A stretch of 64,000 bases of DNA from Peptidiphaga gingivicola. GTDB taxonomy: Bacteria; Actinomycetota; Actinomycetes; Actinomycetales; Actinomycetaceae. Positions 45,459-53,048 of the stretch are shown piece by piece. A program made the position numbers and the translations under genes. Location of the stretch: positions 310,001-374,000 of the forward strand of contig NZ_LVZK01000003.1 of NCBI RefSeq assembly GCF_001652275.1, read 5' to 3'. The number at the start of each line of letters is the position of its first letter. Position 1 is the stretch's first letter. A model generated the notes under the pieces. That model searched no databases and had not been told where the DNA came from. It saw only the letters and a program-made list of their open reading frames with translations.

Positions 45459-45905
45459 GTGCCGACAGATTGTGTGCCAGCGGACTCCTGGGCGTCCAGC
45501 GAGCAAACCCGCAGGTCGATGCAGGCAAATCGATCGCGTGACACGGGGCCGGAGCTGGCCGTTCGGCAACTCCTGCACATGCGCGGCATGCGTTACAGAG
45601 TCGATATGCGACCAGATTCCTCCATCCGCAGAAAAGCGGACATCGTCTTCACCAGAATCAAGATGGCCGTGTTCATCGACGGGTGCTTCTGGCACGGCTG
45701 CCCCACTCACTTCACCGCCCCCAAGGCGCACGCGGAATACTGGCAGGAAAAAATCGGAAAGAACCGCAGACGCGACGCCGACGCCAATGAGCGGCTGGCT
45801 GACGCAGGGTGGACGGCTCTGCGCTTCTGGGAACACGAAGATCCCGGCGACGTCGCAGACGCAATCGAAACGGAGGTGAAACGCGCCCGCCTCAGTCGAT
45901 CGTGA
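45459..45905 (+). CDS. vsr: Very short patch repair (Vsr) endonuclease
   Basis: 148 aa, GTG start at 45459. Nicks 5' of T in T:G mismatches left by deamination of 5-methylcytosine made by the partner methyltransferase. The family core is intact: NRSRDTGPELAVRQLLHMRGMRYRVD, then KADIVFTRIKMAVFIDGCFWHGC with the catalytic Asp, and the zinc/His-Cys cluster (about 60-90), ending ADAGWTALRFWEHE. It lies 15 bp after the methyltransferase stop, so the pair is one operon. The last 14 bases overlap the convergent PTS gene. If the MTase is truly inactive, this enzyme has lost its substrate. Confidence 0.9.
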   Translation: MPTDCVPADSWASSEQTRRSMQANRSRDTGPELAVRQLLHMRGMRYRVDMRPDSSIRRKADIVFTRIKMAVFIDGCFWHGCPTHFTAPKAHAEYWQEKIGKNRRRDADANERLADAGWTALRFWEHEDPGDVADAIETEVKRARLSRS

Positions 45906-46344
45906 AGAGAGGCTTTCCTGCCTCGATTTTTGCCTCGGCCTGCAGAGAAAGCCGCGTCGGCAGCATTTTTCCCATGCATACGACAGGGGTGCAGATGCTC
46001 AGCTCCGCCTTCTGCGCCACGGACGTGTTCCACACGGCAATGGGCTGACCGGCGGAAATTTCGCGTCCGTCGCCCACGAGCGAAAGGAAACCCTGCCCCT
46101 TCAGCTTCACGGTGTCGACCCCCAGATGGACGAGAACGTTGTGGCCTTCTGGGGTCACGATGATGTAGGCGTGCGGCGTCGCCTTCTTCACGACGCCGGT
46201 GCAAGGCGAAAGAACCGTGAGACCGCCGGGAAAAGGGTCGACAGCCCACCCCGGCCCGACGATCCCAGCGGAAAAAACCGGATCGGGAACCGTAGTCAAA
46301 GCGGCGACAGTTCCCGACACCGGCGCGTAGACAGCAATCGACAT
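45892..46344 (-). CDS. crr: PTS glucose-type EIIA component
   Basis: 150 aa, beta-sandwich EIIA-Glc family. Active-site histidine in HNVLVHLGVDTVKL (about 75), the second conserved His in TPHAYIIV (about 57), and the C-terminal TPVVCMGK strand. Receives phosphate from HPr and passes it to EIIB; may also act in carbon regulation. It begins 3 bp after the EIIB gene, so both are one unit. No EIIC permease gene is in the window, so these domains must serve a permease encoded elsewhere. The symbol is by family only. Confidence 0.85.
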   Translation of the reverse strand: MSIAVYAPVSGTVAALTTVPDPVFSAGIVGPGWAVDPFPGGLTVLSPCTGVVKKATPHAYIIVTPEGHNVLVHLGVDTVKLKGQGFLSLVGDGREISAGQPIAVWNTSVAQKAELSICTPVVCMGKMLPTRLSLQAEAKIEAGKPLFTID

Positions 46345-46347
46345 GGA

Positions 46348-46584
46348 CTACTTGCGCAGCGACTCCAACGTCTCGCTCAGCTGGTCGGCTTCCGGGCCGA
46401 CGACGACCTGCACGACGGAGTCTTGAAGCACCACGCCAAAAGCTCCCGCCTCACGCAAAGCCGCCTCGTCGACTTGCGCGGGATCGGCAACCTCGACACG
46501 GATGCGCGTAATGCACGCCTCAATGTCCTTGACGTTGCCTTTGCCGCCGATTCCGGCCAAAATGGCCTCGGCTTTCTCGCTCAT
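46348..46584 (-). CDS. PTS glucose/GlcNAc-type EIIB domain protein
   Basis: 78 aa, a stand-alone EIIB. The phosphocysteine is in IEACITRIRVEV (about 24-35, the CxTRLR motif), followed by DEAALREAGAFGV and VQVVVGPEADQL. GGAGGA precedes the ATG. Paired with the EIIA gene 3 bp downstream. Stand-alone IIB plus IIA genes usually work with an EIIC or a IIC-containing sugar permease located elsewhere. Confidence 0.88.
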   Translation of the reverse strand: MSEKAEAILAGIGGKGNVKDIEACITRIRVEVADPAQVDEAALREAGAFGVVLQDSVVQVVVGPEADQLSETLESLRK

Positions 46585-46760
46585 ATTCCTCCGATCCTTT
46601 CCTCGCGTGTGTCGCGAGTCTCAGGTTAAGCCTACTGTGCCCGCGGGAGATCGTACACCTTGAGCGCAGATTTTGCCTCCCGATGCGCCCGCTATTGCGC
46701 CACAAACGCGCTGAGAAGGCCGCCATTGCATCCCTGAGCGCAAAAAGAGAGTCGTTGCAG

Positions 46761-46781
46761 CGTCCGCGAAACGCGCGGACG
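46761..46781 (-). terminator. Hairpin downstream of malQ
   Basis: CGTCCGCG/CGCGGACG 8-bp stem around AAACG, 29 bp after the malQ stop in minus reading; CTCTTTTT follows some 13 bases later. The remaining malQ-EIIB spacer 46585-46760 holds no gene. Confidence 0.5.
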
Positions 46782-46809
46782 GAGCCGTCGCGCCCCTCGG
46801 CGGAGCCCC

Positions 46810-48972
46810 TCACGAACGGGGCTCGGGCCGCCCCCGGCTCTCGTACAGCTGCGTCGTGAAAGCGTCGATGAGCGAATTCAGACGAGAATTGCCGGAAAGG
46901 TCCTCGATGAGAACGACCTCGTTTGCGCCGTCGGCCAAAGGCACGCGCCAATTGGAATACTCGTTGTTCGTTCCGGGAACGTTCTGGGCGCGCCGTTCCC
47001 CGACCGCGTCCACGAGCGCGATCGCCAGCAGCTCGCCCGGGCTTTTCGCAATGTAACGGTGCATCGCCTCGACGATTTCCTGCTCCGTCGCCTCCTCGCC
47101 GATGAGCCCGTGCTCGCGGAGCCGGGCGAGCATCCGTTCGCGTTCCCGTTCGGCATCGTCCCTCACCTTGTCAACCGGCTCGGTAAGCACGCCCAAGCGC
47201 GAACGCAGGTCGACGTGTTCGAGCGCCAAATAACCGGCGGCGGGTGGAAGGTCGTGAGTGTCGACGGTGACGAGGGTTTCACGGCGCAGGTCCCACGGCT
47301 GTTTGAACGTCCCGTCCCCGTATGTTTCGAACCAGAGAACGGAGGTTCCGAGAATGCCCCGTTCAGCCAGGTATCCGCGCACCCACGGTTCGACGTTTCC
47401 GAGGTCTTCGCCGACGACGACGGCACCCGCCCGATACGCCTCGAGCATGAGGATGCCGACCATCGCCTCGTGGTCGAATCGCACGTACGTGCCATTGGCC
47501 GGATCGTTGCCTTCGGGAATCCACCACAGGCGAAAGAGGCCCATGACGTGGTCGACCCGAAGGCCGCCGGCGTGCCTGAGGACCGTTCGCACCATGTCCC
47601 GCAGGGGGGCAAAAGCCATGTCGCGCAAAGCGTCGGGGCGCCACGGAGGCTGCGACCAGTCCTGTCCGTGCTGGTTGTACATGTCCGGCGGCGCGCCCAC
47701 GGCCACCCCCTGGGCAAAGGCTCGGGGCAGGGACCACACGTCGGATCCCATTCGATGGACTCCGACGGCGAGATCGTGGAAGATGCCGAGTCCCATTCCG
47801 GATTCGACGGCGTCGCGCTGGGCTTCGCTCAACTGCGCGTCGATGATCCATTGAAGCCACGCGTAAAAATCGACCCTTCCGGACAGCTCGCGGCGCTCAC
47901 GGGACGCCTGAGGAGTGTCGGGGTGGGCGAATTCCTCCGGAAAGGCCTCGCCGTACTTCTCCCTGAGCGCGCACCAGAATGCGAAGTCCTCCAGCCCTTG
48001 GCCTTCGGCGGCGCGGAAGCGCTCAAAAGCGCGCTGGCGCGCCTCGGATCGGCCGAAGGAGTAGATGACCTCCAAGGCCTGAAGCTTGGCCGCCCAGGAG
48101 GCGTCGCGGTCAATCGTCTCGTCCTTTGTAGAGGATTCCTTTACCTTCTCGCCGGCAAGCTCCACGAGCGCGCGGCGGGCCCCCGGCATGTAGCCGACTT
48201 CGTGGATGTCCTCGGGGCGGATGTATATCGGATTGAAGAAGCGTCGGGTGACGGGAAGGTACGGCGAGGGAGTCATGTGTCCCACCGGCTCGGCCGAGTG
48301 AAGCGGGTTGATGAGGACGAAGTCGCCCCCGAGGTCGCCGAAGAGCGAGCACATCTCCTTCAGGTCGGCGGTGTCGCCTATCCCCCACGAGTCTCGCGAG
48401 CGCACCGAGTACAGCTGCGTCATGACCCCCCACCCGGTCATTCCCCGCTCTGCGGGCGAATCCAGGCGCTGCGGAGCGACGACAAGCGGCGCCGAGTGAA
48501 GCGAGCCCACGGAGTCCGCGTCCCCAACTCGGGCTCGCAAGATGTGGTAGCCCAGAGGAAGGTCGGGCGGCACGACGAAGGAGGCCTGTCCGACGAGGGT
48601 CCCGTCCACCTCTCGCGGCTCGGTGAAGTCCTCGGCTTGAGCGAGCGCGCGAATCCTGCCGTCTTCGAGTTCGACCTCGGCGGTCGCAGACTCCCCGTGG
48701 GGCACGTGGACGGCGACCTTGCCTTCGACCCCCGCTCGGACGACGGAGCAGGCGGGAACGACCTCCCGCCAAGGCCGCAAACGAATATCTGCAAGGGCCC
48801 GCCAGGCAAGGTCGGTGCTTCCTGCGTCGACTCCGAGCGCGGCGAAGACCTTGATGAGCGTGTCGTCGGAGACGGCCTTGAGGTTGCCGTCGTATCCCCA
48901 ATATTCAGTCGCCACTCCCAGCGCCTCGGCGAGCTCGCACAGCAGGGAACGGTCTGGCGCGTTGTCGGTCAT
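46810..48972 (-). CDS. malQ: 4-alpha-glucanotransferase (amylomaltase)
   Basis: 720 aa, the long actinobacterial form with an N-terminal beta-sandwich of about 150 residues. GH77: transfers glucan units between maltodextrins. The catalytic barrel has DTADLKEMC, VLINPLHSAEP, the nucleophile region LRVDHVMGLFRLWWIPEG (Asp), VVGEDLGNVEPWV (Glu acid/base) and VDTHDLPPAAGYL (third Asp). GGAG sits before the ATG at 48972. A LacI-type operator lies about 105 bp upstream. It stands next to PTS genes, suggesting a carbohydrate-use cluster. Confidence 0.95.
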   Translation of the reverse strand: MTDNAPDRSLLCELAEALGVATEYWGYDGNLKAVSDDTLIKVFAALGVDAGSTDLAWRALADIRLRPWREVVPACSVVRAGVEGKVAVHVPHGESATAEVELEDGRIRALAQAEDFTEPREVDGTLVGQASFVVPPDLPLGYHILRARVGDADSVGSLHSAPLVVAPQRLDSPAERGMTGWGVMTQLYSVRSRDSWGIGDTADLKEMCSLFGDLGGDFVLINPLHSAEPVGHMTPSPYLPVTRRFFNPIYIRPEDIHEVGYMPGARRALVELAGEKVKESSTKDETIDRDASWAAKLQALEVIYSFGRSEARQRAFERFRAAEGQGLEDFAFWCALREKYGEAFPEEFAHPDTPQASRERRELSGRVDFYAWLQWIIDAQLSEAQRDAVESGMGLGIFHDLAVGVHRMGSDVWSLPRAFAQGVAVGAPPDMYNQHGQDWSQPPWRPDALRDMAFAPLRDMVRTVLRHAGGLRVDHVMGLFRLWWIPEGNDPANGTYVRFDHEAMVGILMLEAYRAGAVVVGEDLGNVEPWVRGYLAERGILGTSVLWFETYGDGTFKQPWDLRRETLVTVDTHDLPPAAGYLALEHVDLRSRLGVLTEPVDKVRDDAERERERMLARLREHGLIGEEATEQEIVEAMHRYIAKSPGELLAIALVDAVGERRAQNVPGTNNEYSNWRVPLADGANEVVLIEDLSGNSRLNSLIDAFTTQLYESRGRPEPRS

Positions 48973-49077
48973 GGTTTCTCCTACGCTGCTCGACGATCGG
49001 CGCCGGCCCGCTGAGAAACCCGTTGAGATTCCAGCTGGGAAAGGCCCGAGCCACTAGGAAACAAGTCTGCCAGAATA

Positions 49078-49091
49078 TGCAATCGGTTGCA
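49078..49091. promoter_or_regulatory. LacI-family type operator upstream of malQ
   Basis: TGCAATCGGTTGCA: arms TGCAA/TTGCA around the central TCGG, i.e. the GCAAnCGnTTGC pattern with the central CG of LacI/MalR sites. Directly adjacent on the malQ side is TATTCT (minus strand, 49070-49075), a plausible -10 box, so a bound repressor would block malQ. No LacI-family gene is in the window. Confidence 0.6.
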
Positions 49092-49114
49092 GAATTTTCG
49101 TGATGTGATATGCA

Positions 49115-49158
49115 GGCCAGACAGACGCGTCGCCTGGGCCAGACAGACGCGGCGCTCG
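49115..49158 (+). repeat. 22-bp tandem duplication in the malQ-tesB spacer
   Basis: A unit beginning GGCCAGACAGACGCG is repeated contiguously at 49115-49136 and 49137-49158, with differences only in the last bases. Confidence 0.85.
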
Positions 49159-49264
49159 GGTGAAAGAGGTGTGATGCGCGGGCCAGGAAATTGACTGCTG
49201 AAAAACCTTCCTCGGCGGATACCATTGCTGTGGAGAACAACTACGAGTCAACGAAGGCGAGTCG

Positions 49265-50173
49265 ATGGCAAGCTTCCTCAGCATTCCCGAAACCGACGTC
49301 GAACCATTGGCTAAGGTGCTCGGCACTCTGCGGCTGCAGCGCTTGGGCGGCAAACGTTACAGGGGCGAGAGCCTGCCTCAAATGTCGAAGCGGATCTATG
49401 GAGGCCAGGTTCTCGCGCAGGCGACGATGGTGGCGGCCGACACCCTTCCGGCCGACGACGATCGCCTCGCCCACTCCATCACGGCCGCGTTTCTTCGTCC
49501 GGGAAGGATCGACCAACCGTTGTTCTTCGAAGTGACCGAGCTGAACGACGGCCGCTCCTTCTCCACGCGCAACGTCAACGCTCTGCAAGACGATCACATC
49601 ATTTTCACGGCCCGCATCTCGGCGCAGCTCCACCAGCCCGGCCCCTCCTTCGGCGAGGAGCAGCCGGACGCCCCGGCCCCTGAAACCTTGGAATCTTCCG
49701 TCGATTTCTTCGCCGCGATGAACACCCCTTGGGGGCACATCGTTTCGACGACGAACTCGCTGGACATGCGCCATGTGGGCGGATTTATCTTCACCGCCCC
49801 CGCGAAGGAGAGGACGAACCGGCACCTTATCTGGTTCAAGTCGCGCTCGGCGATGCCGAAGGGCTCCTCCAAGCTGCTCCAGCGAGCGATGCTCGGCTAC
49901 GCGGCCGATCAGTTTATGCTCGAACCGGTCATGCGCGCCACCGGCATTTACTGGGCGCATCCCGAAGCCTCCATGGCCACCCTCGACCACTCCATCTGGT
50001 GGCACAGAAACTTCGACCTGTCCGATTGGATCCTTGCGGAGCTGGTCAGCCCGTCTGCACAGAACGGGCGCGGCTTGACCATCGCAAAGTTCTTCCAGGG
50101 CGGCAAGCACATAGCCACGATGTCCCAAGAAGGCATGGTCCGCCTGCGGAACGTCACCCACACGGAAGAATAA
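49265..50173 (+). CDS. tesB: Acyl-CoA thioesterase II
   Basis: 302 aa. Double hot-dog thioesterase hydrolysing medium/long-chain acyl-CoA. N-terminal GGQVLAQATMVAADTLP and HSITAAFLRPGRIDQPLFFEVTELNDGRSFSTRNV are typical. The C-terminal hot-dog contains MATLDHSIWWHRNFDLSDWILAE (catalytic Asp in LDHS and the following Gln/Thr network) and ends with the GLTIAKFF...GKHIATMSQEGMVR strand. Cytosolic. ATG at 49265 with GAAGGCGAG upstream. Monocistronic. Confidence 0.93.
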   Translation: MASFLSIPETDVEPLAKVLGTLRLQRLGGKRYRGESLPQMSKRIYGGQVLAQATMVAADTLPADDDRLAHSITAAFLRPGRIDQPLFFEVTELNDGRSFSTRNVNALQDDHIIFTARISAQLHQPGPSFGEEQPDAPAPETLESSVDFFAAMNTPWGHIVSTTNSLDMRHVGGFIFTAPAKERTNRHLIWFKSRSAMPKGSSKLLQRAMLGYAADQFMLEPVMRATGIYWAHPEASMATLDHSIWWHRNFDLSDWILAELVSPSAQNGRGLTIAKFFQGGKHIATMSQEGMVRLRNVTHTEE

Positions 50174-50276
50174 GCGGGGCCGTTTCCCATGCGACGACCC
50201 CGCCCAAACGCCTTGAGGCTCAAGCGCGTGCAAACCTTCCTCAAGCGGCGTGCAAGCCCCCGCGGGTCGCCCGCGC

Positions 50277-51959
50277 TCAGTCGCGTGTGAGCTTTCTGTA
50301 GGTCACGGCGTGCGGGCGCGCAGCCTCGGGCCCCAAACGCTCGATCTTGTTCTTCTCGTAGGATTCGAAGTTCCCCTCGAACCAGTACCACGCTGCGGGA
50401 TCCTCGTCGGTTCCCTCGTAGGCCAGAATGTGCGTGGCAACGCGATCAAGGAACCAACGGTCGTGGGTGATGACCACCGCGCATCCGGGGAACTGCAACA
50501 GGGCGTTCTCAAGGGACGACAGCGTTTCGACGTCGAGGTCGTTCGTCGGCTCGTCAAGCAGGAGCAGGTTTCCGCCCTGCTTGAGGGTCAACGCGAGGTT
50601 GAGGCGATTGCGTTCGCCGCCCGAGAGCACGCCCGCCTTCTTTTGCTGGTCTGGTCCCTTGAAGCCGAAGGCCGAGACGTAGGCGCGCGACGGCATTTCG
50701 ACGTTGCCGACCTGGATGTAGTCGAGCCCGTCAGAGACCACTTGCCACACGGTCTTTTCGGGGTCGATGCCGCCCCTCGTCTGATCGACATACGAGATCT
50801 GCACCGTTTCGCCGATTTTGAGGTCGCCAGCGTCGAGCGGCTCCAAACCCACAACAGTCTTGAAAAGGGTCGTCTTTCCGACCCCGTTGGGGCCGATGAC
50901 CCCCACGATGCCGTTGCGAGGGAGGGAGAACGACAGGCCGTCGATGAGGACCCTTCCGTCGAAGCCCTTCTTCAGCTTCGTCGCTTCGAGGACGATGCTG
51001 CCAAGGCGCGGCCCGGGCGGAATCTGAATCTCCTCGAAATCAAGCTTGCGCGTGCGCTCGGCTTCGGCCGCCATCTCCTCGTAGCGCTCCAGGCGGGCCT
51101 TGGACTTGGCCTGGCGGCCCTTGGCTGAGGAGCGCACCCATTCGAGCTCGTCCTTCAACCGCTTGGCGAGCTTGGCGTCTTTCTTGCCTTGGACCTCGAG
51201 CCGCTTTTCCTTCGTCTCAAGGTAAGTCGAGTAGTTGCCCTCATAGGGGTAGAGCCTTCCGCGATCGACTTCTGCAATCCAGCTGGCAACGTGGTCAAGG
51301 AAGTAGCGGTCGTGGGTCACCGCGATCACGGCGCCCGGGTATTGGGCCAAATGCTGCTCCAGCCACAACACCGACTCCGCGTCAAGGTGGTTCGTCGGCT
51401 CGTCGAGCAGGAGCAGGTCGGGCTGCTCGAGAAGCAGGCGGCACAGGGCCACGCGGCGGCGCTCGCCTCCCGACAGCACGTTGACGGGCGCATCGGGCGG
51501 CGGACACCTCAGGGCGTCCATCGCCTGCTGCAATTGGGCGTCCAGATCCCAGGCTCCTGCGGCGTCGATCTCCGTTTGGAGCTTGCCCATCTCCTCCATG
51601 AGCGTGTCGAAATCGGCGTCGGGATCGGCCATCTCTTCGCCGATCTCGTTGAACCGCCGGAGTTTGCCGATCATGTCCGCCCGCCCCAACTCGACGTTCT
51701 CGAGAACCGTCTTGTCGTCGTCGAGAGGGGGCTCCTGAAGCAGAATTCCCACCGAGTAGCCCGGGGACAGGCGCGCCTCGCCGTTCGAAGGCTCGTCGAG
51801 CCCCGCCATAATTTTGAGAATCGTCGACTTTCCTGCGCCGTTCGGGCCGACCATGCCGATCTTGGCCCCCGGGTAGAACGCCATGGTGACGTCGTCGAGA
51901 ATCGTTTTGTCTCCCACGCGTTTGTAGGCGTGGATCATCTGATAAATGTACTCAGCCAC
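50277..51959 (-). CDS. ettA: Energy-dependent translational throttle protein EttA (ABC-F)
   Basis: 560 aa, the usual size. Two ABC cassettes: Walker A GPNGAGKST and GPNGVGKTT, signatures LSGGERRRVAL and LSGGERNRLNL, Walker B LLLLDEPTNHLD and LLLLDEPTNDLD. The EttA-specific arm domain lies between strands of the first cassette, and the basic linker KRLKDELEWVRSSAKGRQAKSKARLERY joins the cassettes. Binds the ribosomal E site and gates entry into elongation by ATP/ADP ratio. GTG start at 51959 gives the family N-terminus VAEYIYQM with GGAG four bases upstream. No membrane domain. Confidence 0.96.
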   Translation of the reverse strand: MAEYIYQMIHAYKRVGDKTILDDVTMAFYPGAKIGMVGPNGAGKSTILKIMAGLDEPSNGEARLSPGYSVGILLQEPPLDDDKTVLENVELGRADMIGKLRRFNEIGEEMADPDADFDTLMEEMGKLQTEIDAAGAWDLDAQLQQAMDALRCPPPDAPVNVLSGGERRRVALCRLLLEQPDLLLLDEPTNHLDAESVLWLEQHLAQYPGAVIAVTHDRYFLDHVASWIAEVDRGRLYPYEGNYSTYLETKEKRLEVQGKKDAKLAKRLKDELEWVRSSAKGRQAKSKARLERYEEMAAEAERTRKLDFEEIQIPPGPRLGSIVLEATKLKKGFDGRVLIDGLSFSLPRNGIVGVIGPNGVGKTTLFKTVVGLEPLDAGDLKIGETVQISYVDQTRGGIDPEKTVWQVVSDGLDYIQVGNVEMPSRAYVSAFGFKGPDQQKKAGVLSGGERNRLNLALTLKQGGNLLLLDEPTNDLDVETLSSLENALLQFPGCAVVITHDRWFLDRVATHILAYEGTDEDPAAWYWFEGNFESYEKNKIERLGPEAARPHAVTYRKLTRD

Positions 51960-52139
51960 GAGGCTCCATCCGCTTGTGCGTACGTCGCCGGCGCGGGTGT
52001 GCGGCCGGCCCCGTACCAAGGATACAGCTTGTGCCTCCGCTGTCCGCCAGCCCGCCGCGAGACCGGCTGTGCGCCCTGTGTCTCACTGCGGACGCCGGCT
52101 CCCGCCGCGTCCGTTCCGCCGCCGTCCATTATGCGGCCA

Positions 52140-52835
52140 TCACGACGCCACCTTTTCGAGGACGCCGGCCGGATCGGCGGAGGCTGCGAACTGTTCGGCG
52201 TCACACAGGCTCGGCGCAGAATCGTACGGGCCGCGTTCGGCACCGCCGCTGCGCCCGGCGAAAGAAGGCGTCTGTTCGACTCCGTCGAAGGGGGATTCCG
52301 GGTCGCTTTTCCCGGCGGCGGAAAAGCCGCCCCGCACAACGACGGTCGACGTGCCGGGAGCCTGCCCCTCGGCGGCGATTTTTGGGGCCGCGGCCGCCGC
52401 GGCCCCGCCGCTCATGCCTTCTTCCAGCCTGGCCTCCGGAACGGGGCGGCCGTTCGAATCGACGCTTGTGTGACGCACCTTGACGAAGGTGGCGACCCCC
52501 GAGGAGAGCTCGACGCCGAGGGCGTCGGCGATAATGGACAGATCGGTGCGCTCCGCCCCGTCTTTGGCGGTCCACGCCCTCTCCACCAAGCGTCCGCGCA
52601 CGAGCACCGGCGTTCCGCGGCGCACCGAACGGCTGACGTTCAGACCGAGGTCTCCGTAACAACGCACCGAGTACCACGACGTCGTCCCGTCGCGATAACG
52701 ATGCGTCTCGCGGTCGCGGATTCGAGCGGTCACCCCGACCCTCGCCACCACGGTGGTCAGGCCATTGCCGTTGTCGTAGGCAACGGGATCGGCCCCCGCG
52801 TAACCTCTGACGGTGATGTAGGTTTCGTTGGACAT
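52140..52835 (-). CDS. ssb: Single-stranded DNA-binding protein (paralogue)
   Basis: 231 aa. OB-fold at residues 1-115: ITVRGYAGADPVAYDNGNG, the RDRETHRYRDGTTSWYSVRCYGDLG strand pair, VRRGTPVLVRGRLVERAW. The C-terminal part is an Ala/Gly/Pro-rich linker. It does not end in the acidic DDDIPF tail that recruits partners to the main SSB, so it is probably a second SSB, as in competent or sporulating actinobacteria, not the replication one. AAAGGAG precedes the ATG at 52835. Single gene; 51960-52139 downstream is non-coding. Confidence 0.85.
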   Translation of the reverse strand: MSNETYITVRGYAGADPVAYDNGNGLTTVVARVGVTARIRDRETHRYRDGTTSWYSVRCYGDLGLNVSRSVRRGTPVLVRGRLVERAWTAKDGAERTDLSIIADALGVELSSGVATFVKVRHTSVDSNGRPVPEARLEEGMSGGAAAAAAPKIAAEGQAPGTSTVVVRGGFSAAGKSDPESPFDGVEQTPSFAGRSGGAERGPYDSAPSLCDAEQFAASADPAGVLEKVAS

Positions 52836-53048
52836 TGCTGGCTCCTTTCCGCCGGACCATCCGGCATGGAGCCAGCTTCGCCCACGGGACGCGGATCCCG
52901 CGCAGCGCAAACATCGTTTGTGGAGGAAGCGGACGCGAGCGCAACCTGTGGACCGCCGGATTTCAAACGAATAGTGCCCGAGGCCACCGGCCGCGGGCAG
53001 CCGCCTCGGACGCGCAAATCCAGCCCGCGCGGCCGCGGCCTCGAAGGT

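Noticed and set aside
47059-49014. 651-codon plus-strand frame over malQ
   Set aside because: Antisense shadow of a clear GH77 gene, no motifs.
49191-49225. TTGACT plus TACCAT as a promoter for tesB
   Set aside because: Spacing of 23 bp is too long for a normal sigma-70-type promoter.
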